Of a stretch of 7,332 nt of DNA, positions 1 through 7,266 are shown piece after piece. The notes under the pieces are model-generated. The model was not told the DNA's origin, did not search any database, and was given only the letters and a program-made list of their open reading frames with translations. The position numbers and the translations under genes were made by a program. The DNA comes from Candidatus Aminicenantota bacterium (lineage in GTDB: Bacteria; Acidobacteriota; UBA6911; RPQK01; JAJDTT01): NCBI GenBank assembly GCA_026706325.1, contig JAPOYZ010000400.1:1-7332 (forward strand), in the 5' to 3' direction. Within the stretch, counting starts at the first letter, position 1, and every line of letters starts with the position of its first letter.

Positions 1-1745
1 TTCATGTCCATCCCGAACAGGAACTCGGGGGCATCCACCGTGTAGCGAAGGAAGGGCTCGGCGTAGTCCGGCTGGGAGTTGCGGTTCTGGTTGAAGTCGG
101 AGACGAAGTCGTTGTTCTCGTCGAGGCCGGGAAAAATCTCGAAGTCCTGGCCCGTAAGGGCTCCCAGTTCTCCGAAGAAGATGACCTGTCCGGTCTGCCC
201 CTGCCTCAACCAGTCCGGGAACCGGTCCTGGTCGTCGTTGTCCTCGACGAACTCGAACAGGTGGCGCAGCTCGTTGCCGTAGTCGATGTCGCCCCTGGCG
301 TTGGCCGCGAACGCCGAGGTCGTGTAGTCGGGGTCGATGGAGAACGCCTCGCCGTAGGCGAACCAGGGATACCCGGTCCAGGAAGCGGTCACGTAGCTCG
401 CTTCCGCCCTGTCGGTGCTGGGCGCGAGCTTGCGGAAGTTCTGGTTCGGGAAGCGCCGGTGGCGGCTGTTGACCACGTACTCCGCCTTGAGCTCGACGCT
501 GTGAATGTTGGTGAGCTCGAAGTCAATCCCCGCCACTTCGTTTGCGGTCGGCAGGCCGTACTCGAAGCGCAGGAATCGCTGGTTGGAACCGTCGGTTATG
601 TTGTCCCCAGCCTGGAACACCGGCAGGAACACCTCGCCACCCAGCCGGTTGAGCTGCTTGTTGGATGACACTTCGACGAGGTAATCGTTGGCGACGATCA
701 GCTCGAACTCGATTTTGCGGGCGTCGCGAAAGCTCTCGGTCTCGTCGGTGGGAATGAAGTCGTTGCGGATGTCGTAGGTCAGCAGAATGGCGTCGGTGCC
801 CCGGGCCTTGAGGACGCCGTCCTCGCGCACCCCTCCGGTAACCAGGGGGGTGATCTGCTGCAGTTCCCCATCGATGCGGATCCGTTCGAGGAACAGCACC
901 GCCCCGGACTCCGGGGACTCGGGAGAATCGTCGGAGACCCGGATCAGGACCTGCTCGACGTTGCCGAGGTTCTGGGGCCGCGTCAGAATGCCCTTCAACG
1001 AGTTCTTGCCCAACCCGAGCTCGTTGTCGGCGTGATGGGCCGACACCCAGGTCGCCCCGACCTGTGCGAAGTCGCCGAGCTGGGCGAATCCCCGGCCGCC
1101 CACCGCCCGCGTCGAGTTCACCGCGGTCGTCGGCGGCTGGGTGATGGCCTGCACCGGGATGCCGGGAGAGCTGACCCGCGATGCGATCAGGGTCAGCCCG
1201 TAGCTGTCGGTGAGAAAATCCCACTGCATGCCGTTGAAGGCCGGCTTGGAGAAAGTCAGGGGAGTCAGGGTGGTGCGGATTCCGTCGCCGATCGTCACCG
1301 CGGTGTGGAACTGGCCCTTGTGGGCCGAGGAAACGATCAGGCTGCTGAACCAGCTCCCGTATTGCGGGGCCTTGAAGATGCTGCTTCCGAATGCCTGGGG
1401 ATTGTTCTCGGTCCAGTCGTAGATGCGCCACCCCTTGGAGATGTAGTTCCCCAGGGGGTCGTACTGGCGCGTTCCGTTCAGGAGGATGCCGACATACCTC
1501 TGGTACGGATCCTTGGCGTAGTTGCTGTACTCCCAACCCCGCCAGCGGTATTCGTAGTAGAGATTCTGAGGGAGGTACCACTTCCTCAGGGAAGGAGCGA
1601 GCGCCCCGGTATGGATGCGCACCCCTTCGATGCCGGGCTCGGATACTTCCCGGTGTCCCGTGGGCAGCTGTCCCTGCGCTGCCGAAAGGAACAGCAGAAC
1701 AGCACACTGTGCCGATACAAGGGTGTCCCGGACCCCTCTGTGCAT
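1..1745 (-). CDS. Exported aromatic-rich protein with Asp/Asn-rich calcium-binding-like loops, partial (3' end beyond left edge)
   Basis: The frame starts at ATG 1743-1745 and stays open for 581 codons to the left edge with no stop, so the C-terminus is missing. The start is supported by a strong purine-rich ribosome binding site and by a signal peptide: basic MHRGVR, then a hydrophobic core around residues 10-22 and likely cleavage near SAAQG/Q (about 25). Residues 56-115 are rich in Trp and Tyr (KWYLPQNLYYEYRWRGW). Residues 140-350 look like beta-sheet with repeated short hydrophobic strands. Two acidic loops follow: EDNDDQDRFPDW (501-512) and DENNDFVSDFNQNRNSQPD (542-560), similar to thrombospondin type 3 or dockerin-like calcium loops. 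The only Cys is in the signal peptide. It is the last gene visible in the row, 25 bases after gene B. I do not recognise a named family. A surface or outer-membrane role, perhaps with a downstream beta-barrel, is inference. Confidence 0.85.
   Translation of the reverse strand, partial: MHRGVRDTLVSAQCAVLLFLSAAQGQLPTGHREVSEPGIEGVRIHTGALAPSLRKWYLPQNLYYEYRWRGWEYSNYAKDPYQRYVGILLNGTRQYDPLGNYISKGWRIYDWTENNPQAFGSSIFKAPQYGSWFSSLIVSSAHKGQFHTAVTIGDGIRTTLTPLTFSKPAFNGMQWDFLTDSYGLTLIASRVSSPGIPVQAITQPPTTAVNSTRAVGGRGFAQLGDFAQVGATWVSAHHADNELGLGKNSLKGILTRPQNLGNVEQVLIRVSDDSPESPESGAVLFLERIRIDGELQQITPLVTGGVREDGVLKARGTDAILLTYDIRNDFIPTDETESFRDARKIEFELIVANDYLVEVSSNKQLNRLGGEVFLPVFQAGDNITDGSNQRFLRFEYGLPTANEVAGIDFELTNIHSVELKAEYVVNSRHRRFPNQNFRKLAPSTDRAEASYVTASWTGYPWFAYGEAFSIDPDYTTSAFAANARGDIDYGNELRHLFEFVEDNDDQDRFPDWLRQGQTGQVIFFGELGALTGQDFEIFPGLDENNDFVSDFNQNRNSQPDYAEPFLRYTVDAPEFLFGMDM
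48..245 (-). other. Asp/Asn-rich calcium-binding-like loop region within gene A
   Basis: This encodes residues 501-566 of gene A. It contains D-N-D-D-Q-D-R-F-P-D and D-E-N-N-D-F-V-S-D-F-N-Q-N, with Asp/Asn at alternating positions as in thrombospondin type 3 repeats and EF-hand-like loops. The frame leaves the window with GMDM, where another such loop could begin. Calcium binding is inferred from the spacing of acidic residues only. Confidence 0.5.
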
Positions 1746-1750
1746 GGTTT

Positions 1751-1762
1751 CTCCCCTCCTCC
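1751..1762 (-). promoter_or_regulatory. Ribosome binding site of gene A
   Basis: On the minus strand this reads GGAGGAGGGGAG, ending 5 bases before ATG 1745. It is the strongest Shine-Dalgarno in the window and fixes the start of gene A. It lies inside the 25-base gap after the TGA of gene B, so A can be translated from the same message. Confidence 0.75.
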
Positions 1763-1770
1763 GGTTACCG

Positions 1771-4089
1771 TCAGTAGGCCAATCCGACAATCCTGGTCAG
1801 CTGCTGCTCCTCGGCCTGGGTCGCTACGCGCACGCGCACCAGGTATATACCCGGGGGAACGACCTTTCCCGACCCGTCCCGGCCGGACCAGGAGAACTCG
1901 TAGCGGCCGGCAGAACCGCGGCTGCCTTCCAACTCCCGGACCGGGTTTCCTCCCATCGTGAAAATCGTCACCTCGGGAACCACTTCGACGTTCAGGAGCG
2001 CAAAGCTGATGCGGGCTTCTTCTCCAATGCCGTCGCCGTTCGGCGTCGCAACCGGCGGCTCAATGGCGAAACCGCCGAGCAGTTCCCCGCTCTTCGGAAC
2101 CGATGGAAAAAACACCTCGGTCGCGTGAGGAACCCCTTCGGCCTGGTTGACGAACTGCCACAACTCCCCTCTTCCGGAGCTGCCGATGAACGAGTTGAAT
2201 ATCGTCGGATTCCGGTCGATTGCCGCGACGAAGGCGACCGAAACCGTATCGGCGTTGTCGCTGACCGCATCCTGCAGCTGAATCAACAGCGAGTCCGGTG
2301 TCGCCCTCACGGCAGAGGGTTCGACCTCAACCCCGCGCACTGAAACTTCGAGGTCGACCGGATCGACCTGAGAGGGGGTTTCTATCAGGATCTGGTCGAA
2401 GCTGCCCCCCTCGCCGTAATCGCCCCAGAGCTTCAGGGTAAACTCCTCCGGCACCACCGGTTCCGCCTCTTTCGGGTGTATCTCCGCCTGAGCGCCGCGC
2501 AGGATGGCGTCGGTGAACTCGACGTCGAGACTGCCGAGCACGGGGGCGACATCCGGCTCCTCCGAGTTGAGCACGAGCTTCATCTGCAGAAACCGCCGCG
2601 GGCTGGGAGAAAGCGACTGCCCCTGTTCCAGATAGAGCGAGCTCCACGGGCTCCAGTCCTCACCGGCGTCGAGGAAAGCAACGGTGTCGCCGCGTACGAA
2701 CTTGTTGAGGGCGTAGTACTCCTCGGCCCCGGAAAGCAGATCCCCGTTCTTGTGATAGTAGGTTACCACGTTGGTCAGCTTGTGACCGGTCCTGGTGCGC
2801 AGCTGCACGTTCGAGCCCGGGGGAATATCTCCCTCCCAGGAGATGCCTTCGATCTGCTTCGAACGGTTGTCTCCGGCGAATTCACCCAGGTCGATGAAGT
2901 TGGACTCCATCTCGACGGAGGCGACGTGGCCGGCGGGAATGGCGACCAGGTCAGCCATGTTGCCGTTGGCCCTGTTGGGCCAGACCGCGGCAAAATACCG
3001 GACCGCCCTGGGGGGGTCGAAGAGGTACTGAATGTCGCGAAAGGATGAGCCGCGGGGGACGACATCCCGCACCAGCTCCCAGTTCAACTCCCCCGAGAAG
3101 GTGCGTTCTCCCGTGGAGACCCGCAGCGAGTGATCGTTGATCCTCGTGACGTGGGTCTGGCTGCCGTGAAGGGTTCCGGCGGCGGAGGCCCCGAGCATGA
3201 GCAGGCGTTCCATCCAGAAGGTGGCGCCGAGATCCCATACGAAAATGATGTCCTGCCCGCGGATCGACTGGGACCAGGCCGTGTTGAAGTCGCCGTCGAC
3301 CAGCACCTCTCCGCGTCCCGAGGCCTCCACTACGCTGCCGCCGCGCTCGATTGTCTGCAGGGCGATGTTGCTGCCGAAAGTGTAGACTTCGATCTCGGCG
3401 ACGGAGGCGTCTTCGGTCTTTTCATCGATGCGCAGGCGGATGTACTGGAGGGAGCGATAGCTCGTCCCGAAAGTGGTGTCCGGAGGAACCGTGGCATCGC
3501 GGAGAAAGCGGTTGGCGGTTGCCGAAAGCGTCGCGGGCACGAACTCGACCACGGTCTCTTCGTTGTAGCGGGACGTACCCCCGAGCATTTCGAAACTGAA
3601 CAGGTCGGCGCCCTGAGAAACGCGCTCGCCGTCGCTGGCGAAAAGGCGGAACTGACGCGGGGGCCTGGCCCCTTCCTCATCGGGGAAAACGACACGGATA
3701 TTCGTTACCGGCACGGCGCGGCCGAGATCGACCTGGATCCACCAGTCTTCGAGATCGTCACCCTGGCTCGGTTGCCACCAGGTGGTCGCGTCCCCGTCGA
3801 TCACCCGGTCGGCGGTGCGGGCATTCGAGCCCACCGCCCACACTCCCCCATTCGTCTCGTTGTTTCCAGCCAGGGCGTGGGTGAATTCCGCAGCGTCGAG
3901 TGCGGCATTGATGTTTCGGTCGTACCTGGTCAGCGTAAGCCCTTCCGGAACGAATTCCAGGACCCCCTTGGGGAACTTCCATTCCTCCCACTGCGACTGC
4001 CTGTTTACCCGGTAGGTATCGCCCCCCGTATCGACAGGGGCGAAACTGGTCAGGAGCAGGAAAGCTGAACACCAGCGTATCGATTTCAT
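1771..4089 (-). CDS. Exported discoidin-domain protein with C-terminal FlgD-Ig-like domain
   Basis: Complete, 772 residues, ending in TGA. It has a signal peptide (MKSIRW, then hydrophobic SAFLLLTSFA; cleavage about residue 16-20) and W-E-E-W at 34-37. A discoidin/F5-8 type C-like domain spans about 75-240: VIDGDATTWW (97-105), WWIQVDLG (116-123), PVTNIRVVF, LQYIRLRI (214-221) and AEIEVY (231-236). A second, weaker copy covers about 250-375, with LVDGDFNTAW (263-272) and FVWDLG (283-288). DWSPWS (478-483) and SPSPRRFLQ form the family block. The C-terminal FlgD-Ig-like domain is at about 678-772, with TPNGDG (682-687), WSGRDGSGKVVPPGIYLVRV (734-753) and terminal VGLAY. The mature protein has no Cys. 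Such discoidin folds usually bind carbohydrate or other surface ligands; the ligand here is unknown. No enzymatic domain is seen. It lies 17 bases after gene C, its paralogue, and 25 before gene A. Confidence 0.93.
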   Translation of the reverse strand: MKSIRWCSAFLLLTSFAPVDTGGDTYRVNRQSQWEEWKFPKGVLEFVPEGLTLTRYDRNINAALDAAEFTHALAGNNETNGGVWAVGSNARTADRVIDGDATTWWQPSQGDDLEDWWIQVDLGRAVPVTNIRVVFPDEEGARPPRQFRLFASDGERVSQGADLFSFEMLGGTSRYNEETVVEFVPATLSATANRFLRDATVPPDTTFGTSYRSLQYIRLRIDEKTEDASVAEIEVYTFGSNIALQTIERGGSVVEASGRGEVLVDGDFNTAWSQSIRGQDIIFVWDLGATFWMERLLMLGASAAGTLHGSQTHVTRINDHSLRVSTGERTFSGELNWELVRDVVPRGSSFRDIQYLFDPPRAVRYFAAVWPNRANGNMADLVAIPAGHVASVEMESNFIDLGEFAGDNRSKQIEGISWEGDIPPGSNVQLRTRTGHKLTNVVTYYHKNGDLLSGAEEYYALNKFVRGDTVAFLDAGEDWSPWSSLYLEQGQSLSPSPRRFLQMKLVLNSEEPDVAPVLGSLDVEFTDAILRGAQAEIHPKEAEPVVPEEFTLKLWGDYGEGGSFDQILIETPSQVDPVDLEVSVRGVEVEPSAVRATPDSLLIQLQDAVSDNADTVSVAFVAAIDRNPTIFNSFIGSSGRGELWQFVNQAEGVPHATEVFFPSVPKSGELLGGFAIEPPVATPNGDGIGEEARISFALLNVEVVPEVTIFTMGGNPVRELEGSRGSAGRYEFSWSGRDGSGKVVPPGIYLVRVRVATQAEEQQLTRIVGLAY
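1774..2058 (-). repeat. FlgD-Ig-like C-terminal module, copy 1 (gene B)
   Basis: This encodes residues 678-772 of gene B. It shares TPNGDG, the strand VEVVPEVTIFTMGGNPVREL, W-S-G-R-D-G-S-G, PPGIYLVRV and the end VGLAY with the modules of genes C and D. It resembles FlgD_ig and CHU_C or Por-type C-terminal domains of exported proteins. The repeat is at protein level; the nucleotide copies are well diverged. Confidence 0.8.
3370..3867 (-). other. Discoidin (F5/8 type C)-like domain of gene B
   Basis: This encodes residues 75-240 of gene B. It carries the usual discoidin sequence landmarks: a D-G-D-x-T-T-W-W turn near the start, Q-V-D-L-G, P-V-T-N-I-R and a closing A-E-I-E-V-Y strand. The equivalent stretch in gene C keeps D-G-D-P-T-T, P-V-T-G-F-R and A-E-F-E-L-Y. 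The fold is recognised from motifs, not from a profile search. Confidence 0.75.
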
Positions 4090-4098
4090 GGCAATCTG

Positions 4099-4101
4099 CC
4101 T
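4099..4101 (-). promoter_or_regulatory. Weak ribosome binding site of gene B
   Basis: On the minus strand the 17-base gap plus the end of gene C reads CAAGGCAGATTGCC before ATG 4089. Only AAGG resembles a Shine-Dalgarno, with the AGG 9 bases from the ATG. The short gap suggests that ribosomes finishing gene C help start gene B (translational coupling, inference). Confidence 0.45.
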
Positions 4102-4106
4102 TGTTT

Positions 4107-6236
4107 TCAGTACGCCACCGCGATCGGCCTGATGGACTGGAAACGGCCGGCACCGGTCTCGGCTGCAATCTCGCAGAGGTAGGCACCGGGGGGAAGAACC
4201 TGCCCCGATTCATCCATGCCGTTCCACTGCACCGTGTGGGTGCCCGCGGTCCCGCCGGAGGCCGGGAACCTGCTCACCAATCTTCCTGCCAGGTCGTAAA
4301 CCAGGACCTCGACGTCGGTTCCGAGGACCCCGAAAAGGGTGTAGTCGATCTGCAGGAGGTCGTTGCGTCCGTCCTGGTTCGGTGTGATCACCCGCGGGCG
4401 GATGGCGATGTCTCCCAGGGTGCGACGCACCGAGTTGTCGTCGGCCACCAGCTGGAGCAGGTCGCTGCCGATCTCCTGGCTGGCATCGCCGGCCTCGATG
4501 AACTGCCTGCGGTCGCTCTTGTCGCGGTTGAACACCGCTCCGTTCAGCTGCGCCGAGACGGTGAACAGAGTCACTCCGAAATCGATGCGCAGGTCCCGGT
4601 CGCTTTCGACACGCTCGGGAAGGAACAGGGTCAGGCCGTCCTCCTCCTCGAGCACTTCCTCCGGCTCGAGGGCGGCCAAGGGAGTGCCCGCCATCAAGCT
4701 GAGGAACCTCGGTTGCGAGGGAGTGGCGATGTGCAGGGCGTCGAATCCGTCGGAACCCGGCTCGACGCCGGCGCTGATGGCGTAGGAAATCACCACCTCC
4801 TCACCCACCGGGATCTCGGGCATCGCCGGGAACAGGGCGTCATCGGCGACAGCGAGTTCCCCGACCAGCCTGGAAGCGAGAAGGGGAGAGACCTCGATCG
4901 ACAGGGAATCGAGCCGCACCATTTCCGTCGGGGTTCCCGACTGCAATTCCACCTCGACCGTGAAGTACTGTCCGCTTCGCAGTCCAACCTGGGTTCCGGA
5001 GTTCTTGATCAGGCCCGACCAGGGCGTCCAGTTGGTGCGGTCTTCGGTCACCGGACCTTGCCAGCCCACCCATTGAGGGTCCTGAGGATTGCCGCGCACC
5101 TTGAGCTGGGAAAATTCCTCGCTGGAAATTTCGACGTATTCCGACTGGTCGTTGTAGGTGTGGTACTGCCTCGGATCCGGGGTGGATCCCGTCTTGATCC
5201 GAATTGAGAGACCGGCATCGGCGTCTGGCGCCTCCACGAGCACCTCCCCTTCCCGGCGCCACTTGCTCACCCCCATTGTCACGGCGCCCAGAGTGGCGGT
5301 CCGTCCGAGGTCCACCACATGGCTCCGGTACCTGGATGCGGCCGAGTAACCGTCGCCGTACAGCTCGAACTCGGCGTAGGCGATCTTGGCGATCGAGAGC
5401 ACGGAACTTGCGGTCTGCCCCCCCGCGGTGCGCGTGTTTTCCGGGAAGGTCCGCCAGCGAAAGAAGCGCAGGTACTGCCGCGGAAAGGTGAACTCGATTG
5501 GAGCCACGAGGTTCTGCTCGACCCCGCCCAGCACGAACTCGAGGGGTTTGTATACCAGACTGCAGATATGCTCGTCTTCCCCTTCGGTGGCTATGGGGGC
5601 CGGGTCGAGCGCGCCCGAGAACTCCCCGTGCTTGGGTATGTAGTTCGCCCATGGCTCTCCGAAACGGTCCGTGGGGCTGTACCCCTCTGCCCAGGGGTTT
5701 CCCAGAGGATCGGTTTCCGTCACGGGGGGTTCGACGAGGCGAAACCCCGTTACCGGAACGGGCGCTCCCACGTCGATGGTGTAGAACTCGCTGGCGGTCT
5801 TGTTGCACCCGGGACCGAAGTTGAGAAACCAGTTGAACGTCGTGGGATCCCCGTCGACGTATTTTTCGATCGGCATGAAAACCGTGGCCCAGGAAAGATT
5901 CTGGTAACCGCGCCACATGCGGGGGAGGCCGTTCTCCCAGAACGGGTCGAGCGGGTTCTGCCAGCGCGACCAGAACGATCCCTCCGGGGAGGACAACGGC
6001 TCAGAGTCACCCAACGCCGTCAGTTGGGGCAGCAGGTTGACGCCGGGTCTGAGCTCCCGCGGCTGGATTGCGCCCGGGGTGGAGAAATCGTCGACCATGA
6101 CGTTGAGGTCCATCCACTCGGACCACGAAACCCCGCCATTGCCGCCGAAGGTCCAGGCTTCCTGGTCCTGGGCCCGGACTCCTGTAGAGCAGCACAGAAT
6201 CGTGGCGACGCAAAGTCCCTTGCAGGCGATTTTCAT
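4107..6236 (-). CDS. Exported discoidin-like protein with C-terminal FlgD-Ig-like domain (paralogue of genes B and D)
   Basis: Complete, 709 residues, ending in TGA. The start at 6236 is chosen because MKIACKGLCVATILCCSTG is a clear signal peptide with cleavage at VRA/Q (22), preceded by GAGAGG 7 bases away. A longer frame back to 6545 would add 103 low-complexity Arg/Ser residues antiparallel to nothing real and overlapping gene D. Visible parts are W-S-E-W (38-41); a discoidin-like domain from about 115 to 292 with YVDGDPTTFNW (126-136), APVPVTGFRLV (158-168), RQYLRFFRW (253-261) and AEFELYGDGY (288-297); a large insertion around 171-245; a second segment with SHVVDLG (305-311); NWTPWS (402-407); RLDSLSIEVSP (441-451); and an FlgD-Ig-like end (about 614-709) with TPNQDGRND (618-626), PPGAYLCEI (682-690) and terminal IAVAY. 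Cys144 and Cys224 flank the insertion. A secreted ligand-binding role is inferred; no enzyme motif is seen. Confidence 0.93.
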   Translation of the reverse strand: MKIACKGLCVATILCCSTGVRAQDQEAWTFGGNGGVSWSEWMDLNVMVDDFSTPGAIQPRELRPGVNLLPQLTALGDSEPLSSPEGSFWSRWQNPLDPFWENGLPRMWRGYQNLSWATVFMPIEKYVDGDPTTFNWFLNFGPGCNKTASEFYTIDVGAPVPVTGFRLVEPPVTETDPLGNPWAEGYSPTDRFGEPWANYIPKHGEFSGALDPAPIATEGEDEHICSLVYKPLEFVLGGVEQNLVAPIEFTFPRQYLRFFRWRTFPENTRTAGGQTASSVLSIAKIAYAEFELYGDGYSAASRYRSHVVDLGRTATLGAVTMGVSKWRREGEVLVEAPDADAGLSIRIKTGSTPDPRQYHTYNDQSEYVEISSEEFSQLKVRGNPQDPQWVGWQGPVTEDRTNWTPWSGLIKNSGTQVGLRSGQYFTVEVELQSGTPTEMVRLDSLSIEVSPLLASRLVGELAVADDALFPAMPEIPVGEEVVISYAISAGVEPGSDGFDALHIATPSQPRFLSLMAGTPLAALEPEEVLEEEDGLTLFLPERVESDRDLRIDFGVTLFTVSAQLNGAVFNRDKSDRRQFIEAGDASQEIGSDLLQLVADDNSVRRTLGDIAIRPRVITPNQDGRNDLLQIDYTLFGVLGTDVEVLVYDLAGRLVSRFPASGGTAGTHTVQWNGMDESGQVLPPGAYLCEIAAETGAGRFQSIRPIAVAY
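4110..4397 (-). repeat. FlgD-Ig-like C-terminal module, copy 2 (gene C)
   Basis: This encodes residues 614-709 of gene C. It has TPNQDGRND, the strand VEVLVYDLAGRLVSRF, W-N-G-M-D-E-S-G, PPGAYLCEI and the end AVAY. Order and spacing match the copies in genes B and D. Confidence 0.8.
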
Positions 6237-6243
6237 CTTCAGG

Positions 6244-6249
6244 CCTCTC
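6244..6249 (-). promoter_or_regulatory. Ribosome binding site of gene C
   Basis: On the minus strand this reads GAGAGG, 7 bases before ATG 6236. It lies in the 37-base gap after the TGA of gene D and supports 6236 as the true start rather than any upstream codon. Confidence 0.65.
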
Positions 6250-6273
6250 AGGTTGATGATTGGCGGGGCACCT

Positions 6274-7266
6274 TCAATAAGCCACACCGACCGCCACTGC
6301 TTCCGAGAAATCCTCGACGATGCTCTCGACGGCGACCCGGATGATGTAGAGTCCGACCGGTACGACCTTGCCGCTTGAGTCGGTGCCGTCCCAGGACTCT
6401 CCGTACACACCCCGCCCGAACCGGGTGTCCACCAGGGTCCGGACCCGCCGCCCCGAAAGGTCGAAAACCTCGATCCGGATCGGTACCTCCTCGAGCACCT
6501 GAAGGATCTGAAAATCGATCCCCGCCGCGTCGTTGACCGCGTCACCGTTGGGGGTGAGAACCCTGGGTGCGATTTCGAGTGAGCTCAACACGTCCCGGCG
6601 CGTTTCCGCCGAAGTCAGGACCTGCAGTTTGTCGGTGTTGACGAGGTCGGTGGCATTCGAGGGCAACACCGGTTGGGTCAACTCCTCGCTCTGGGTATCG
6701 AACGCCTCGGCATCGAAGGAGGTAGCCTGAATCAGGACCTGGGCGTCGAACACCACCCGCATTGCGGTTTCGGACCTCACCCGGTTGCCGGGAAACTCCA
6801 GAGTCAGCACGTCCTCCGTCGAGGTTACTTTCTCCGGAGTCACCGGGGCCAGCGAGAGATCGTTCTCCCCCATGTGGAATTCCCGGAAGACGGCAGTGGA
6901 AGGGGTGAAAATCATCAGGGCGTCGAACCCGATCGCTTCGCCGCTGACGTCGGCATGGATGTCGTAGGCGAAGGTGGCAGTCTCTCCCGCGGGAACCACG
7001 GCGAACCGTTCTTCGGGTTGAGGTTCGTCGAGCAGCGAGATCTCTCCGATGAGGGAGTTGGCCAGCGGTGGAGAGGAGATCTCGACCGCCAGGGAATCGA
7101 GCCGGATACCGTCGAGAATCGACTCGCTCTCCATGACGACGCGGAACTGGAAAAACTGCCGCGGACTGGGAAGGGCAATCAGTTGGCCGGATTCGGTGAA
7201 CGGCTCCGACCACGGACTCCAGTTGATCTGATCGTCCTCGATCCCCCCGCGGTCATCCGGGGCCAG
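6274..7266 (-). CDS. C-terminal part of a third discoidin/FlgD-Ig-family exported protein, downstream of an in-frame stop
   Basis: This is the open segment of 330 residues after TAA 7267-7269, ending in TGA 6274-6276. The first in-frame ATG is 7132-7134 (286 residues), but no Shine-Dalgarno precedes it and family similarity continues upstream of it, so it is unlikely to be a natural start. Just after the stop come RGGIEDDQINWSPWS (WSPWS at 7207-7221) and LPSPRQFFQF, matching gene B's DWSPWS and SPSPRRFLQ. Next comes RLDSLAVEIS with PLANSLIGEI, matching gene C's RLDSLSIEVS and LASRLVGEL. Counting from ATG 7134, the FlgD-Ig-like domain is at about 190-286, with TPNGDAVND (194-202), DLSGRRVRTLV, WDGTDSSGKVVPVGLY (248-263) and terminal VGVAY. 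The N-terminal signal peptide and discoidin domains expected from the paralogues would lie beyond the right edge. It is the most upstream visible member of the row. Confidence 0.8.
   Translation of the reverse strand: MAPDDRGGIEDDQINWSPWSEPFTESGQLIALPSPRQFFQFRVVMESESILDGIRLDSLAVEISSPPLANSLIGEISLLDEPQPEERFAVVPAGETATFAYDIHADVSGEAIGFDALMIFTPSTAVFREFHMGENDLSLAPVTPEKVTSTEDVLTLEFPGNRVRSETAMRVVFDAQVLIQATSFDAEAFDTQSEELTQPVLPSNATDLVNTDKLQVLTSAETRRDVLSSLEIAPRVLTPNGDAVNDAAGIDFQILQVLEEVPIRIEVFDLSGRRVRTLVDTRFGRGVYGESWDGTDSSGKVVPVGLYIIRVAVESIVEDFSEAVAVGVAY
6277..6567 (-). repeat. FlgD-Ig-like C-terminal module, copy 3 (gene D)
   Basis: This encodes the last 97 residues of gene D. TPNGDAVND, IEVFDLSGRRVRTLV, W-D-G-T-D-S-S-G, VGLYIIRV and the end VGVAY match the modules in genes B and C. 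Of the three copies it looks closest to a textbook FlgD_ig consensus. Confidence 0.8.

Noticed and set aside
523..1707. Minus-strand open frame inside gene A
   Set aside because: It is in a different frame from the 1745 start, is Arg/Pro/His-rich without structure, and has no signal peptide or ribosome binding site. The 581-codon frame of gene A is clearly the real one.
1761..1770. Small palindrome CGGTTACCG in the gap before gene A
   Set aside because: The arms are four bases with a one-base centre, which is expected by chance and too short for a terminator or a convincing operator.
4101..5207. Long plus-strand open frame opposite gene C (also 3130-4068 and 5319-6344 opposite B and C)
   Set aside because: These lie antisense to well-supported genes with signal peptides and recognisable domains. 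Their translations are rich in Arg, Gly, Val and Asp with no motif, as expected from GC-rich coding DNA read backwards.
6237..6545. N-terminal extension of gene C to ATG 6545
   Set aside because: It would overlap the 3' end of gene D by about 270 bases, encodes low-complexity Arg/Ser sequence and would bury the signal peptide. The start at 6236 has both signal peptide and GAGAGG.
7132..7134. ATG 7134 as the natural start of gene D
   Set aside because: No Shine-Dalgarno precedes it and there is no signal peptide. The conserved WSPWS and SPRQFFQF blocks lie upstream of it in the same frame.
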